Assembly (NCBI RefSeq): GCF_013001275.1
Contig: NZ_JABDMV010000052.1
Span: 1-40,304 of the forward strand
Origin: Flaviramulus sp.
GTDB taxonomy: Bacteria > Bacteroidota > Bacteroidia > Flavobacteriales > Flavobacteriaceae
DNA: 40,304 bases
Direction of reading: 5' to 3'
Shown: piece after piece, positions 7,934 to 15,547 of the stretch
Layout: each line of letters starts with the position of its first letter
How positions within the stretch are numbered: the stretch's first letter is position 1
Translations under genes and position numbers: made by a program
The notes under the pieces: generated by a model
What the model saw: the letters and a program-made list of their open reading frames with translations, nothing else
Database searches by the model: none
What the model was told of the DNA's origin: nothing

Positions 7934-9466
7934 TTAATGCTTGAAATGACGTGTTCCTGTCATTACCATCGAAACATTATTTTCATTACAAAAATCAATA
8001 CTTAATTGATCTTTGATAGAACCACCTGGCTGAATTACAGCTGAGATTCCAGCATTTTTAGCAATTTCTACGCAATCAGGAAATGGAAAAAAGGCATCAC
8101 TCGCCATAACAGCACCTTTTAAATCAAATTTAAACGATTGTGATTTATGGATGGCTTGCTCCAAAGCATCAACACGACTTGTTTGTCCCGTTCCGCTAGC
8201 GCATAATTGTTTGTTTTTTGCTAAAACTATTGTGTTCGATTTTGTGTGCTTACATATTTTTGATGCAAAGATTAAATCCTCCAATTCATATTGCGAAGGT
8301 GAATTATTAGTTACGTTCTTTAGGCCTTCAAGAGTATCTGTTACATTGTTTTTATCTTGAAGTAAAATGCCATTTAAGCAACTTCTCACATTCATATTTG
8401 GCAATTCAACATCATGAATTTTTAGTAAAATCCTGTTCTTTTTACCTTTTAAAATTTCTAAAGATTCCGCAGAAAATGAAGGCGCTATAACAACTTCACA
8501 AAATAGTTTATGAATTTCTTCAGCAGTGGCTAAATCAATTTCTTTATTACTAATTAAAACTCCACCAAATGCTGAAACCGGGTCGCCAGCTAGAGCGTCT
8601 ATATAAGCTTGATGTAAAGTATCGCGTTGTGCCAAACCGCAAGCATTATTATGTTTTAGTATAGCAAATGTTGGAGCATCGTTTTTAAATTCATTCATTA
8701 AATTTACTGCGGCATCAACATCTAATAAATTATTATAGCTTAATTCTTTACCGTGTAATTTGGTGAATAATTCATCGAAATTCCCGAAGAAAAAACCTCT
8801 TTGATGTGGGTTTTCACCATATCTTAATACTTTGCCTTTTGTTTCGCTTATTTTTAAAGCAGCTTCGTCATGGTTTTTGTTGAAGTAGTTAAAAATAGCA
8901 GTATCGTAATGTGAAGACACATTAAATGCTTTGCCAGCAAAACGTTTTCTGTTTTCTTCGGAAATAACACCGTTATTTTCAGATATCAATTCTAAAAATT
9001 CAGCGTAATCTTCAACCGATGACACACAAATTACATCGGAATAGTTTTTTGCAGCAGCACGAATTAATGAAATGCCACCAATATCAATTTTTTCAATAAT
9101 ATCTTGTGTGCTTGCACCTGACGCCACCGTTTTTTCAAAAGGATATAAATCAACTATCACTACATCAATTTGCGGAATTTCGTATTCTAGTAATTCAGCA
9201 ACATCGCCATCATGGTTTTGCCTATTTAAAATACCACCAAATACTTTAGGGTGTAATGTTTTTACACGACCACCAAGAATAGATGGGTAGGAGGTAACGT
9301 CTTCAACAGGAACAACATCTATACCTAAATCGTTGATAAAATTTTGAGTGCCACCAGTAGAATAAATAGTAACGCCTTGTTTATTTAATTCCTTAACGAT
9401 TGGCTCTAATCCGTTTTTACTAAATACTGAAATTAGTGCTGATTTAATGGTTTTTTCGTTGCTCAT
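7934..9466 (-). CDS. purH: Bifunctional AICAR transformylase / IMP cyclohydrolase PurH
   Basis: PurH catalyses the last two steps of IMP synthesis: formylation of AICAR with 10-formyl-tetrahydrofolate, then ring closure. The N-terminal cyclohydrolase domain shows STGGT and GGRVKTLHPKV; the C-terminal transformylase domain has the catalytic KHNN segment (AILKHNNACG). It ends with QPGGSIKDQ and a conserved TGTRHFKH tail. The start at 9466 (MSNEKTIKSALIS) is chosen because family N-termini begin there; an upstream ATG at 9505 would add 13 residues and lie only about 18 bases from the promoter box. The encoded 510 residues match the normal length. It appears monocistronic, with its own promoter and a downstream stem-loop. 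Confidence 0.97.
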   Translation of the reverse strand: MSNEKTIKSALISVFSKNGLEPIVKELNKQGVTIYSTGGTQNFINDLGIDVVPVEDVTSYPSILGGRVKTLHPKVFGGILNRQNHDGDVAELLEYEIPQIDVVIVDLYPFEKTVASGASTQDIIEKIDIGGISLIRAAAKNYSDVICVSSVEDYAEFLELISENNGVISEENRKRFAGKAFNVSSHYDTAIFNYFNKNHDEAALKISETKGKVLRYGENPHQRGFFFGNFDELFTKLHGKELSYNNLLDVDAAVNLMNEFKNDAPTFAILKHNNACGLAQRDTLHQAYIDALAGDPVSAFGGVLISNKEIDLATAEEIHKLFCEVVIAPSFSAESLEILKGKKNRILLKIHDVELPNMNVRSCLNGILLQDKNNVTDTLEGLKNVTNNSPSQYELEDLIFASKICKHTKSNTIVLAKNKQLCASGTGQTSRVDALEQAIHKSQSFKFDLKGAVMASDAFFPFPDCVEIAKNAGISAVIQPGGSIKDQLSIDFCNENNVSMVMTGTRHFKH

Positions 9467-9522
9467 TCCTGTTGTATTGTTAATTTTTTTTAAATGCTTT
9501 CGCATAGAATTATAAGTAATTG

Positions 9523-9530
9523 CAAAAGTA
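9523..9530 (-). promoter_or_regulatory. -7 promoter box of purH
   Basis: TACTTTTG on the minus strand matches the Bacteroidota -7 consensus TAnnTTTG exactly and is followed by CA. It lies 57 bases upstream of the preferred purH ATG, giving a leader of about 50 bases. No convincing -33 element was seen. Confidence 0.5.
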
Positions 9531-9609
9531 CTTATTTCCTTTAATAAAAATCGCGCGGAATGCTAGTATTAGAGAGTTTTTTTTAACTAAAAATGGAAGT
9601 TGTTAACAA

Positions 9610-10065
9610 CTATAAGATTTTGGTAACTTTCGCGCAAACAAACTCTAAAAAACGTTCATCGGCATCTGTAAATGGATCAGGAGTGTTTGAGTCGATATCA
9701 ATTTGACCTATATTTTTACCATCAACAAAAATGGGTACTACAATTTCCGCTTTAACAGTTATGCTACAGGCTATATAGTTGTCTTGAGCAGATACATCTG
9801 GCACTACAAAATTTTGGTTGCTTATGGCTACTTGTCCACAAATTCCTTTTCCAAACGGAATTACAGTGTGGTCCGTTGGTTCTCCAACATAAGGCCCCAG
9901 AACTAATTCTTCTTTTATTCCATTTCTAAAATAAAAACCTACCCAATTGTAATGATTAACATGTTTTTCAAGAAGCTCGCATAAAGATAACAAGCGTTCT
10001 TTTACTGTTTTTCCCGTATTTAAAACTATAGTTTCAACCTGCGGTTTTAATTGTTCAAAATTCAT
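9610..10065 (-). CDS. GAF-domain protein, free methionine-(R)-sulfoxide reductase-like
   Basis: This single GAF domain of 151 residues resembles the fRMsr (YebR/YKG9) family, which reduces free methionine-R-sulfoxide with thioredoxin. The conserved pieces are GKGICGQVA (Cys76), VPDV, YIACS (Cys100, at the position of the catalytic cysteine), EIVVPI (Glu107) and GQIDIDS. A third Cys (144) lies in the C-terminal helix. E. coli-type enzymes use three cysteines; here two of them are at family positions, enough for a Cys100-Cys76 disulphide mechanism (inference). It is transcribed away from xrtF, with which it shares a 69-base intergenic region holding promoter-like boxes for both. Confidence 0.85.
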   Translation of the reverse strand: MNFEQLKPQVETIVLNTGKTVKERLLSLCELLEKHVNHYNWVGFYFRNGIKEELVLGPYVGEPTDHTVIPFGKGICGQVAISNQNFVVPDVSAQDNYIACSITVKAEIVVPIFVDGKNIGQIDIDSNTPDPFTDADERFLEFVCAKVTKIL

Positions 10066-10077
10066 AAATCAAAAACT

Positions 10078-10110
10078 TTTGGTAAAAGTATTTAAAAAGG
10101 CTTAATTTCG
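10078..10110 (+). promoter_or_regulatory. Promoter of xrtF (TTTG-21-TAATTTCG)
   Basis: A -33 element TTTG (10078-10081), a 21-base spacer and TAATTTCG (10103-10110, one mismatch to TAnnTTTG) fit the Bacteroidota promoter. They lie 24 bases upstream of the TTG start of xrtF. On the opposite strand TACTTTTA (10083-10090) may be the -7 box of the divergent GAF gene. Confidence 0.55.
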
Positions 10111-10134
10111 ATATCCTGTTTCAAATATTTTTAA

Positions 10135-10686
10135 TTGAAAGCACTTTTTATAAAATACAAGTCGGTTATAATATTTATTCTTACATTTTTGTTGGTTTAT
10201 TCAGTATTATCTGTTGCTTATAAATTGTACTTACAATATTCCGATGGTTCGAAGTTTTATCCAGATTATATGACGCATTTGGTGGCAAAACAAAGCGAAT
10301 CCTTGTTAAATACTTTCGGATATAATGCTAAAGTTTTACCACATCCAGATGAACCATCCATGAAAGTTATTGTTAACGGTAATTATTTAGCACGTGTTAT
10401 TGAAGGTTGCAACGGCATTAGTATTATAATTCTATTTTTATCGTTTATAGTGGCATTTTCGGGGCGATTCAAAACTACTTTTTTTTATATTTTATCGGGA
10501 AGCGTATTAATTTTTGTTGTTAACCTATTGCGTATAGTTTTATTAACAATTGGTTTATATCATTACCCGGAATATGAAGATATTTTGCATACCGTAATTT
10601 TTCCAGGAATTATTTATGGAATGGTTTTTTTGCTGTGGATTTTTTGGGTTAATAGGTTTTCTAAACTAATTAAAAATAATGAATAA
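10135..10686 (+). CDS. xrtF: Exosortase F (XrtF)
   Basis: This polytopic membrane cysteine protease-transpeptidase of 183 residues has the exosortase/archaeosortase catalytic triad: Cys92 in IEGCNGIS, Arg133 in LLRIVLL and His152 in ILHTVIFPG. Exosortases cleave and probably re-anchor exported proteins that carry a C-terminal sorting signal. The short length and the partner gene downstream match the flavobacterial XrtF type. The reading frame opens with TTG directly after an in-frame TAA, and the next Met is at residue 46 beyond the first helix, so TTG is the real start. It overlaps the next gene by 8 bases. No substrate with a sorting signal was found in this window. Confidence 0.92.
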   Translation: MKALFIKYKSVIIFILTFLLVYSVLSVAYKLYLQYSDGSKFYPDYMTHLVAKQSESLLNTFGYNAKVLPHPDEPSMKVIVNGNYLARVIEGCNGISIIILFLSFIVAFSGRFKTTFFYILSGSVLIFVVNLLRIVLLTIGLYHYPEYEDILHTVIFPGIIYGMVFLLWIFWVNRFSKLIKNNE

Positions 10687-11107
10687 ATCATCTAAATATA
10701 TAGTATTAGCGGTGCTTTTTATAATGCTAATTTTAATACGATGGTTTGAAGATATTCTGTTTTATGATCCATATTTAACATTTTTTCAAAACGATTATTT
10801 ATATATTGATAGTCCGCGACGAGAAGTTCTCAAATTAGTAGCCTTTACTGCGTTGCGATATTTTTTAAACACCGTAATTTCTCTGGGAATATTGTTTGTG
10901 TTTTTTAAAGACAAAAGCATTCTTAAATTTTCTGCTGTAATTTTTGGAATCGCATTTTTGGTTCTGATTATTGCGTATTTATATTTTGTAATCAATCCTA
11001 GAAAAGAAGATTATTACTTATTTTTTAATCTGAGAAGGTTTTTAATTCAGCCTATTATTTTGCTAGTATTATTACCGGCATTCTACTATCACAGGCTTAA
11101 AAACTAA
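10679..11107 (+). CDS. Exosortase F system-associated membrane protein
   Basis: This 142-residue protein has about four hydrophobic segments and the sequence features of the small family found next to flavobacterial exosortase F: RWFEDILFYDPYLTFF near the N-terminus, a central NPRKEDYYLFFNLRRFLIQP and a very short C-terminal tail. The 8-base overlap with xrtF implies co-translation, and the two are nearly always paired (family knowledge). The role is unknown: it may hold the protease, or present substrates in the inner membrane. No catalytic residues are apparent. Confidence 0.88.
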   Translation: MNKSSKYIVLAVLFIMLILIRWFEDILFYDPYLTFFQNDYLYIDSPRREVLKLVAFTALRYFLNTVISLGILFVFFKDKSILKFSAVIFGIAFLVLIIAYLYFVINPRKEDYYLFFNLRRFLIQPIILLVLLPAFYYHRLKN

Positions 11108-11164
11108 GTGTTAATCATTTTATAAATTTGAATAATTGACTTTAATTTTTTGTATTTTTACATT

Positions 11165-11569
11165 GTGAAAAATTCTATTTTACATAAGTCATTTTCAATG
11201 ATTTTGGCATTCTTAGTATTGTTTTCAACGGTATCTTTTACTATTGAAAAACATTACTGTGGAGATACGTTAATTGATGCCTCGGTTTTTTCGGAATCTA
11301 AAAAGTGTGGCATGGAATCAATGGAAATGCTCGAGAAGAAAACTTGTTGTAAAGACGAAGTAGATGTAGTAAAAGGGCAGGATGAATTAAAATTTTCATC
11401 ATTTGAAGAATTAGACTTTTCACAACAACAATTTATTGTAGTATACACTTCATATATTTATAATAATCTTTTTGAAGGCTTGCCTCAACAAATTATACCT
11501 CATAAAGATTATGCTCCACCCAATTTAGTTGATGACATACAACTTCTAGACGCTGTTTTTATTATTTGA
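11165..11569 (+). CDS. HYC_CC_PP family small exported protein
   Basis: This is a small secreted or membrane-anchored protein of about 134 residues. After a hydrophobic signal-like helix come the three signatures that name the family: HYCG, TCCKDE and YAPPN. An extra Cys lies in KKCGM. The function is not established, but the His and Cys pairs and the neighbours (TonB-dependent receptor, exported HMA protein) point to soft-metal, probably copper, handling (inference). The start is uncertain: GTG at 11165 gives MKNSILHK and a normal signal; ATG at 11198 would leave a short signal; TTG at 11150 lies inside a promoter-like TATTTTTA (11153-11160). It lies 49 bases upstream of the receptor and probably shares its transcript. 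Confidence 0.8.
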   Translation: MKNSILHKSFSMILAFLVLFSTVSFTIEKHYCGDTLIDASVFSESKKCGMESMEMLEKKTCCKDEVDVVKGQDELKFSSFEELDFSQQQFIVVYTSYIYNNLFEGLPQQIIPHKDYAPPNLVDDIQLLDAVFII

Positions 11570-11618
11570 TAAGTAATCCAACGCTGTAAAGTTGCATTAT
11601 TAATCAAATATTACATTA

Positions 11619-13868
11619 ATGAAATACCTTTTATATATTATAATATTGCTTCCAACTTGTCTTATTTCTCAAGAAAAAATTCAAGGAATGATCATGGAAG
11701 CTAATGACAAGAATGAACATATCGGATTAGCAGGTGCTAATGTTTACTGGTTAAATACCGACGTTGGTACCGTTACAGATTTGGATGGCAAATTCGAAAT
11801 CCAATATAAACCCGAATTATACAAATTAGTAATTAGTTATGTGGGTTTTAAAACAGACACCATAACTGTCGAGCAACCTAAAATGATACATCATTGGTTA
11901 ATACCTACTGATAAATTGGATGCTATAACATTAACCGCTAGAAAACAAGCTACAGCTAAATCGTTCTTAAGCGCCACCAACGTTATAAACGTAAGTAGTG
12001 ATGAATTGCTAAAAGCGGCATGCTGTAATTTGTCAGAAAGTTTCGAAACAAATCCATCCATCGATGTTAATTTTTCCGATGCAGTAACCGGAACACGGCA
12101 AATTAAAATGCTAGGGTTAACTAGTCCGTACATTTTAATAGCTACTGAAAATATACCCTCTATCCGAGGTGCTTCGCAAGCATTTGGTTTAAGTTTTATT
12201 CCAGGAACTTGGGTAGAAAGTATTCAAATAACAAAGGGGGCGGGAAGCGTAGTCAATGGATACGAGAGTATTGCAGGACAAATTAATGCCGAATTAGTTA
12301 AACCTTTTAGCGATAATAAATTTTTTGTAAATGCTTATGCATCGGCAAATGGTAGATTGGAATTAAATACTCACTTAAACACAAAAGTTTCAAATAAATG
12401 GAACACTGGTTTGTATTTACATGGAAATTTACGTGATAAAAAGTTTGATAATAATAACGATTCATTTTTAGATATGCCATTGCAAAAGCAAATAAATCTA
12501 ATGAACCGTTGGCAATACATTGATACTAAAAAGGGATTTGTTAGCTTCATTAATTTTAAATTTCTAAATGATGAAAAACAAACCGGACAACTTGATTTTA
12601 ATCCTGGTACTGACATGTTAACCACAAACTCGTGGGGAAGTGAAATTGATACTAAACGTTACGAAGTTTCTTCAAAATTTGGGTATGTAAATGCAGATAT
12701 TCCTTGGCGAAGTATAGGTGTACAAACGGCGTTTAGTAGTCATATACAAGATTCGTATTTCGGATTAAATCAATACAAAATCACACATAATAGTTTGTAT
12801 GCAAATGCTATTTATAATTCTATTATAAGTGATTCCAGACATAAAATTAAAACAGGCATCAGTTATACTTATGATCATTATGATGAATTTTTAAATGCTC
12901 AAAATCTTGATTCAGATTATGAAAGAACCGAACGCTCGGTTGGTGCTTTTTTTGAATATAATTTTGATAATTTAGATAAGTTGAATCTTACCGCTGGCCT
13001 TCGTATTGATAAACATAACTTATTAGGCACTTTTGTAACACCAAGACTACACGCACGCTATACGCCTTGGGAAAAAGCGGCGTTGCGAGCTTCCTTAGGA
13101 CGAGGAAAAAGAAGCGCGAATATTTTTGCTGAAAACCAAAATATATTTTCTACTTCTCGAGAAATAAATATTTTAAATTCTAACGGAAATATTTATGGTT
13201 TAAACCCAGAAGTTGCATGGAATTATGGAGTGTCTTATTTACAAGGTTTTAATTTATTTGGTAGAAAAGCTGATATAACTTTAGATTATTATAAAACAGA
13301 TTTTAAAAATCAAATAGTTGTAGATTTTGAAAATCCGCAAGAAGTAAATTTTTATAATTTAGATGGGAAAAGTTATGCCAATAGTTTTCAAGTAGAATTG
13401 AATTACAATGTATTTAAACATTTCGATTTACGAACTGCTTATAAATTTTATGATGTAAAAACACAATATAGCTCTGGTAAGTTAGAAAAACCATTAATAC
13501 CAAAACATCGTTTATTTGCCAATGCATCCTACGAAACTCAGAGAAAAACAAAGGGTAATCAATGGAAATTTGATGCAACATACAATTGGCTGGGAAGTCA
13601 AAGGTATTCATCAACTTTATCAAATCCAGTTCAATATCAATTACCAGACCGTACACCAACACTTGCTACATTAAATGCTCAAATAACCAAAGTGTTTTCA
13701 AAAAAACTTGAAGTATATTTTGGTGGTGAAAACATAACAAATGTGAAACAGAATAATCCAATTTTAGGGGCAGACGATCCATTTGGTTCAAATTTTGATA
13801 CTACATTTGTATATGGTCCAATTTTTGGAAGTATGTATTACGCAGGATTAAGATTTAAAATAGAATAA
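11619..13868 (+). CDS. TonB-dependent outer membrane receptor (metal-associated type)
   Basis: This 749-residue outer-membrane receptor has a signal peptide (1-17, ending LISQ), a carboxypeptidase-regulatory-like domain (about 20-100; GLAGANVYW, VSYVGFKTDTI), a plug domain (about 125-235; KMLGLTSPYILI, VESIQITKGAGSVVNGYESIAGQINAEL in two pieces) and a 22-strand-type beta barrel that ends in an aromatic-rich strand (YYAGLRFKIE). Such proteins import ligands using TonB-ExbBD energy. A Cys-Cys pair in the plug (KAACCNLSES) is a feature of this subfamily. It sits between the HYC_CC_PP gene and an exported HMA-domain gene 14 bases downstream, so the ligand is likely a copper-type metal or its complex (inference). 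It is not a SusC, since SusD is absent. Confidence 0.9.
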   Translation: MKYLLYIIILLPTCLISQEKIQGMIMEANDKNEHIGLAGANVYWLNTDVGTVTDLDGKFEIQYKPELYKLVISYVGFKTDTITVEQPKMIHHWLIPTDKLDAITLTARKQATAKSFLSATNVINVSSDELLKAACCNLSESFETNPSIDVNFSDAVTGTRQIKMLGLTSPYILIATENIPSIRGASQAFGLSFIPGTWVESIQITKGAGSVVNGYESIAGQINAELVKPFSDNKFFVNAYASANGRLELNTHLNTKVSNKWNTGLYLHGNLRDKKFDNNNDSFLDMPLQKQINLMNRWQYIDTKKGFVSFINFKFLNDEKQTGQLDFNPGTDMLTTNSWGSEIDTKRYEVSSKFGYVNADIPWRSIGVQTAFSSHIQDSYFGLNQYKITHNSLYANAIYNSIISDSRHKIKTGISYTYDHYDEFLNAQNLDSDYERTERSVGAFFEYNFDNLDKLNLTAGLRIDKHNLLGTFVTPRLHARYTPWEKAALRASLGRGKRSANIFAENQNIFSTSREINILNSNGNIYGLNPEVAWNYGVSYLQGFNLFGRKADITLDYYKTDFKNQIVVDFENPQEVNFYNLDGKSYANSFQVELNYNVFKHFDLRTAYKFYDVKTQYSSGKLEKPLIPKHRLFANASYETQRKTKGNQWKFDATYNWLGSQRYSSTLSNPVQYQLPDRTPTLATLNAQITKVFSKKLEVYFGGENITNVKQNNPILGADDPFGSNFDTTFVYGPIFGSMYYAGLRFKIE

Positions 13869-13882
13869 GAAAATTTATAATT

Positions 13883-14236
13883 ATGAAAAAAATAATAACT
13901 GTAGTATTACTTGTTATAGGAAGTGCAACTTTTGCGCAAAACAAAAATGCCAAAGCATCAATTGAAGTGGATGGTGTATGTTTAATGTGTAAATCAAGAA
14001 TTGAAAAAGCATGTTTAGCAACTAAGGGCGTAAAGAGTGCAAATTGGGATGTAGAAACTCACGAACTTAAACTTTTTTTTGATGAGCGTAAAACGGATAT
14101 AAAAACTATTGAATCGAGAATAGCCGCTGTTGGTCATGATACCAAAACTTTAAAAGCAACCGATGAAGCTTACGCAAAGGTGCATACTTGTTGTAAATAT
14201 CGTGATGAAGAAGTGCAAGAAGATCATAAAGATTAA
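13883..14236 (+). CDS. Exported heavy-metal-associated (HMA) domain protein
   Basis: This 117-residue protein has a cleavable signal peptide (about 1-19, ending TFAQ) and one ferredoxin-like HMA domain. The metal motif is Cys33-Leu-Met-Cys36 in GVCLMCKSRIEKAC, a variant of the usual MxCxxC. A C-terminal extension carries His101-Thr-Cys103-Cys104-Lys, which resembles the TCCKDE motif of the HYC_CC_PP protein two genes upstream. HMA domains bind Cu(I) and similar ions; the exported location suggests a periplasmic metal carrier or sensor working with the receptor. The gene starts 14 bases after the receptor stop, so the three genes look like one operon. Confidence 0.88.
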   Translation: MKKIITVVLLVIGSATFAQNKNAKASIEVDGVCLMCKSRIEKACLATKGVKSANWDVETHELKLFFDERKTDIKTIESRIAAVGHDTKTLKATDEAYAKVHTCCKYRDEEVQEDHKD

Positions 14237-14274
14237 TAAATAGCTTAATATAATTATAGTATTCTGTTTTAAAT

Positions 14275-14625
14275 ATGTCTAAAGTTCAATATAGAATTTA
14301 CGTTATTGAATTGTCGAAACGCGTGTTTACAGAAAACGCTAAATTTCGAGCGGCAAATCCGCAATTTAACGGCGTGTTAGAATGTTTGTATGTGGGCATG
14401 ACAAGTAAAACACCTAAAGAACGATTTGTTCAACATAAAACGGGATATAAAAATAAAAAAGGATATAAACTTTCATCTAATATTGTCGAGAAATATGGTT
14501 CCTATTTAAGACCAAGTTTATATAACCATATTGATCCTATTTCCTCAAGGAAAGAAGCGCTTAAATTGGAAGAAACTTTAGCTTTGGAATTGCGAAGAAA
14601 ACGTTATGCTGTTTGGTTTAATTGA
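14275..14625 (+). CDS. Putative GIY-YIG-like nuclease domain protein
   Basis: This small soluble protein of 116 residues is recognised only by motif. YVIEL (9-13) and CLYVGMT (37-43) have the spacing and form of the two halves of a GIY-YIG core; KERFVQH supplies Arg50 and KLEETLALELRRK a glutamate (99 or 100), the usual catalytic Arg and Glu. The first-to-second motif distance is longer than usual because of an insertion with ENAKFRAANPQFNG. GIY-YIG domains are single-strand-nicking endonucleases. Alternatively the fold is kept without activity. It lies 38 bases after the HMA gene with no obvious functional link to it. Confidence 0.6.
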   Translation: MSKVQYRIYVIELSKRVFTENAKFRAANPQFNGVLECLYVGMTSKTPKERFVQHKTGYKNKKGYKLSSNIVEKYGSYLRPSLYNHIDPISSRKEALKLEETLALELRRKRYAVWFN

Positions 14626-14741
14626 ATATTAATAACGCCCAGATAAATTTAAAATGTCGTCAATAATTTTATAGTTAACATAGAATTTATTTACTGTTAA
14701 TATCTAAATACATTTTTATAGCATTTAACTACTTAAAAATG

Positions 14742-14749
14742 TAATTTCG
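14742..14749 (+). promoter_or_regulatory. -7 box of the plus-strand ligase/hydrolase operon
   Basis: TAATTTCG, the same box as in front of xrtF, lies 18 bases upstream of the first ATG of the esterase gene within a 142-base intergenic region. A matching -33 element is not clear. Confidence 0.4.
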
Positions 14750-14767
14750 TTTTTTAAAATTATGTAA

Positions 14768-15547
14768 ATGATAATGACAGAGTTTGAGCCAATTATTGAA
14801 GTTATAGAAGAGGCTTACGAAATTTCACATTTAAATGCCACCAGAAAAATATCGGCATTATTACCACACGATTATTATAAAACCGATAAAAAATATCCTG
14901 TTTTATACCTTCAAGACGGGCAGAATTTATTTAATCCATTAGCAAAATATGGGGATTGGGCTATTGACAAATCCATGGCAAAATTAGCTGAGGGCGGACA
15001 TAGTGACCTTATAATTATTGCTATTGACCATGGAGAAGAGGAACGTATTATAGAATATCTTCCTTATTATCACCCCCGTTTTGGAAAAGGTAAAGGAAAT
15101 TTTTATATACAATTTATGATTGAAAAATTAATTCCTTACATTAATAACCATTATCGTACCCTTACCGATTTTGATCATACGGGTATAGGAGGAAGCTCTA
15201 TGGGCGGATTAATAAGTTTGCATGCAGGCTTGCAAAATCCGGGAGTTTTTGGTAAAATGATGATTTTTTCTCCTAGTTTATGGATTTCAAGAATGATTTT
15301 TAATAATACCAAAACATTTTCACCATTAGACGAATCTAGAATTTATTTGTATGCCGGTGGTCAGGAAAGCAAAGAGCATTTACCAAATGCTAGAAAACTA
15401 GAAACTATAATTAGAAACAAAATGGTAAAAGGGCATAATATTGATTTTCATTTTTCGGTAAATGAATTAGGTAATCATTCCGAAATTCACTGGAGAGAAG
15501 AATTTCCAAAAGCCGTAAAATGGCTTTTTTTTAACAAACAATCATGA
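14768..15547 (+). CDS. Alpha/beta hydrolase, esterase D-like
   Basis: This cytosolic hydrolase of 259 residues belongs to the putative esterase family (PF00756-type). VLYLQDGQNLF (45-55) is typical of the enterochelin-esterase-like group; the nucleophile elbow is GGSSMGG with Ser144; His237 in GNHSEIHW is the probable catalytic His. There is no signal peptide. A second in-frame ATG at 14774 (MTEFEP) is an equally good start. Its last codons overlap the aminopeptidase start by four bases (ATGA), so the two are co-translated. It is the first gene of the plus arm of a two-operon cluster full of ATP-dependent ligases. A role in releasing or trimming the product of that cluster is inference. Confidence 0.85.
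   Translation: MIMTEFEPIIEVIEEAYEISHLNATRKISALLPHDYYKTDKKYPVLYLQDGQNLFNPLAKYGDWAIDKSMAKLAEGGHSDLIIIAIDHGEEERIIEYLPYYHPRFGKGKGNFYIQFMIEKLIPYINNHYRTLTDFDHTGIGGSSMGGLISLHAGLQNPGVFGKMMIFSPSLWISRMIFNNTKTFSPLDESRIYLYAGGQESKEHLPNARKLETIIRNKMVKGHNIDFHFSVNELGNHSEIHWREEFPKAVKWLFFNKQS

Noticed and set aside
12371-12625. Minus-strand frame within the TonB-dependent receptor
   Set aside because: Antisense shadow of the receptor barrel with no start context or family resemblance.
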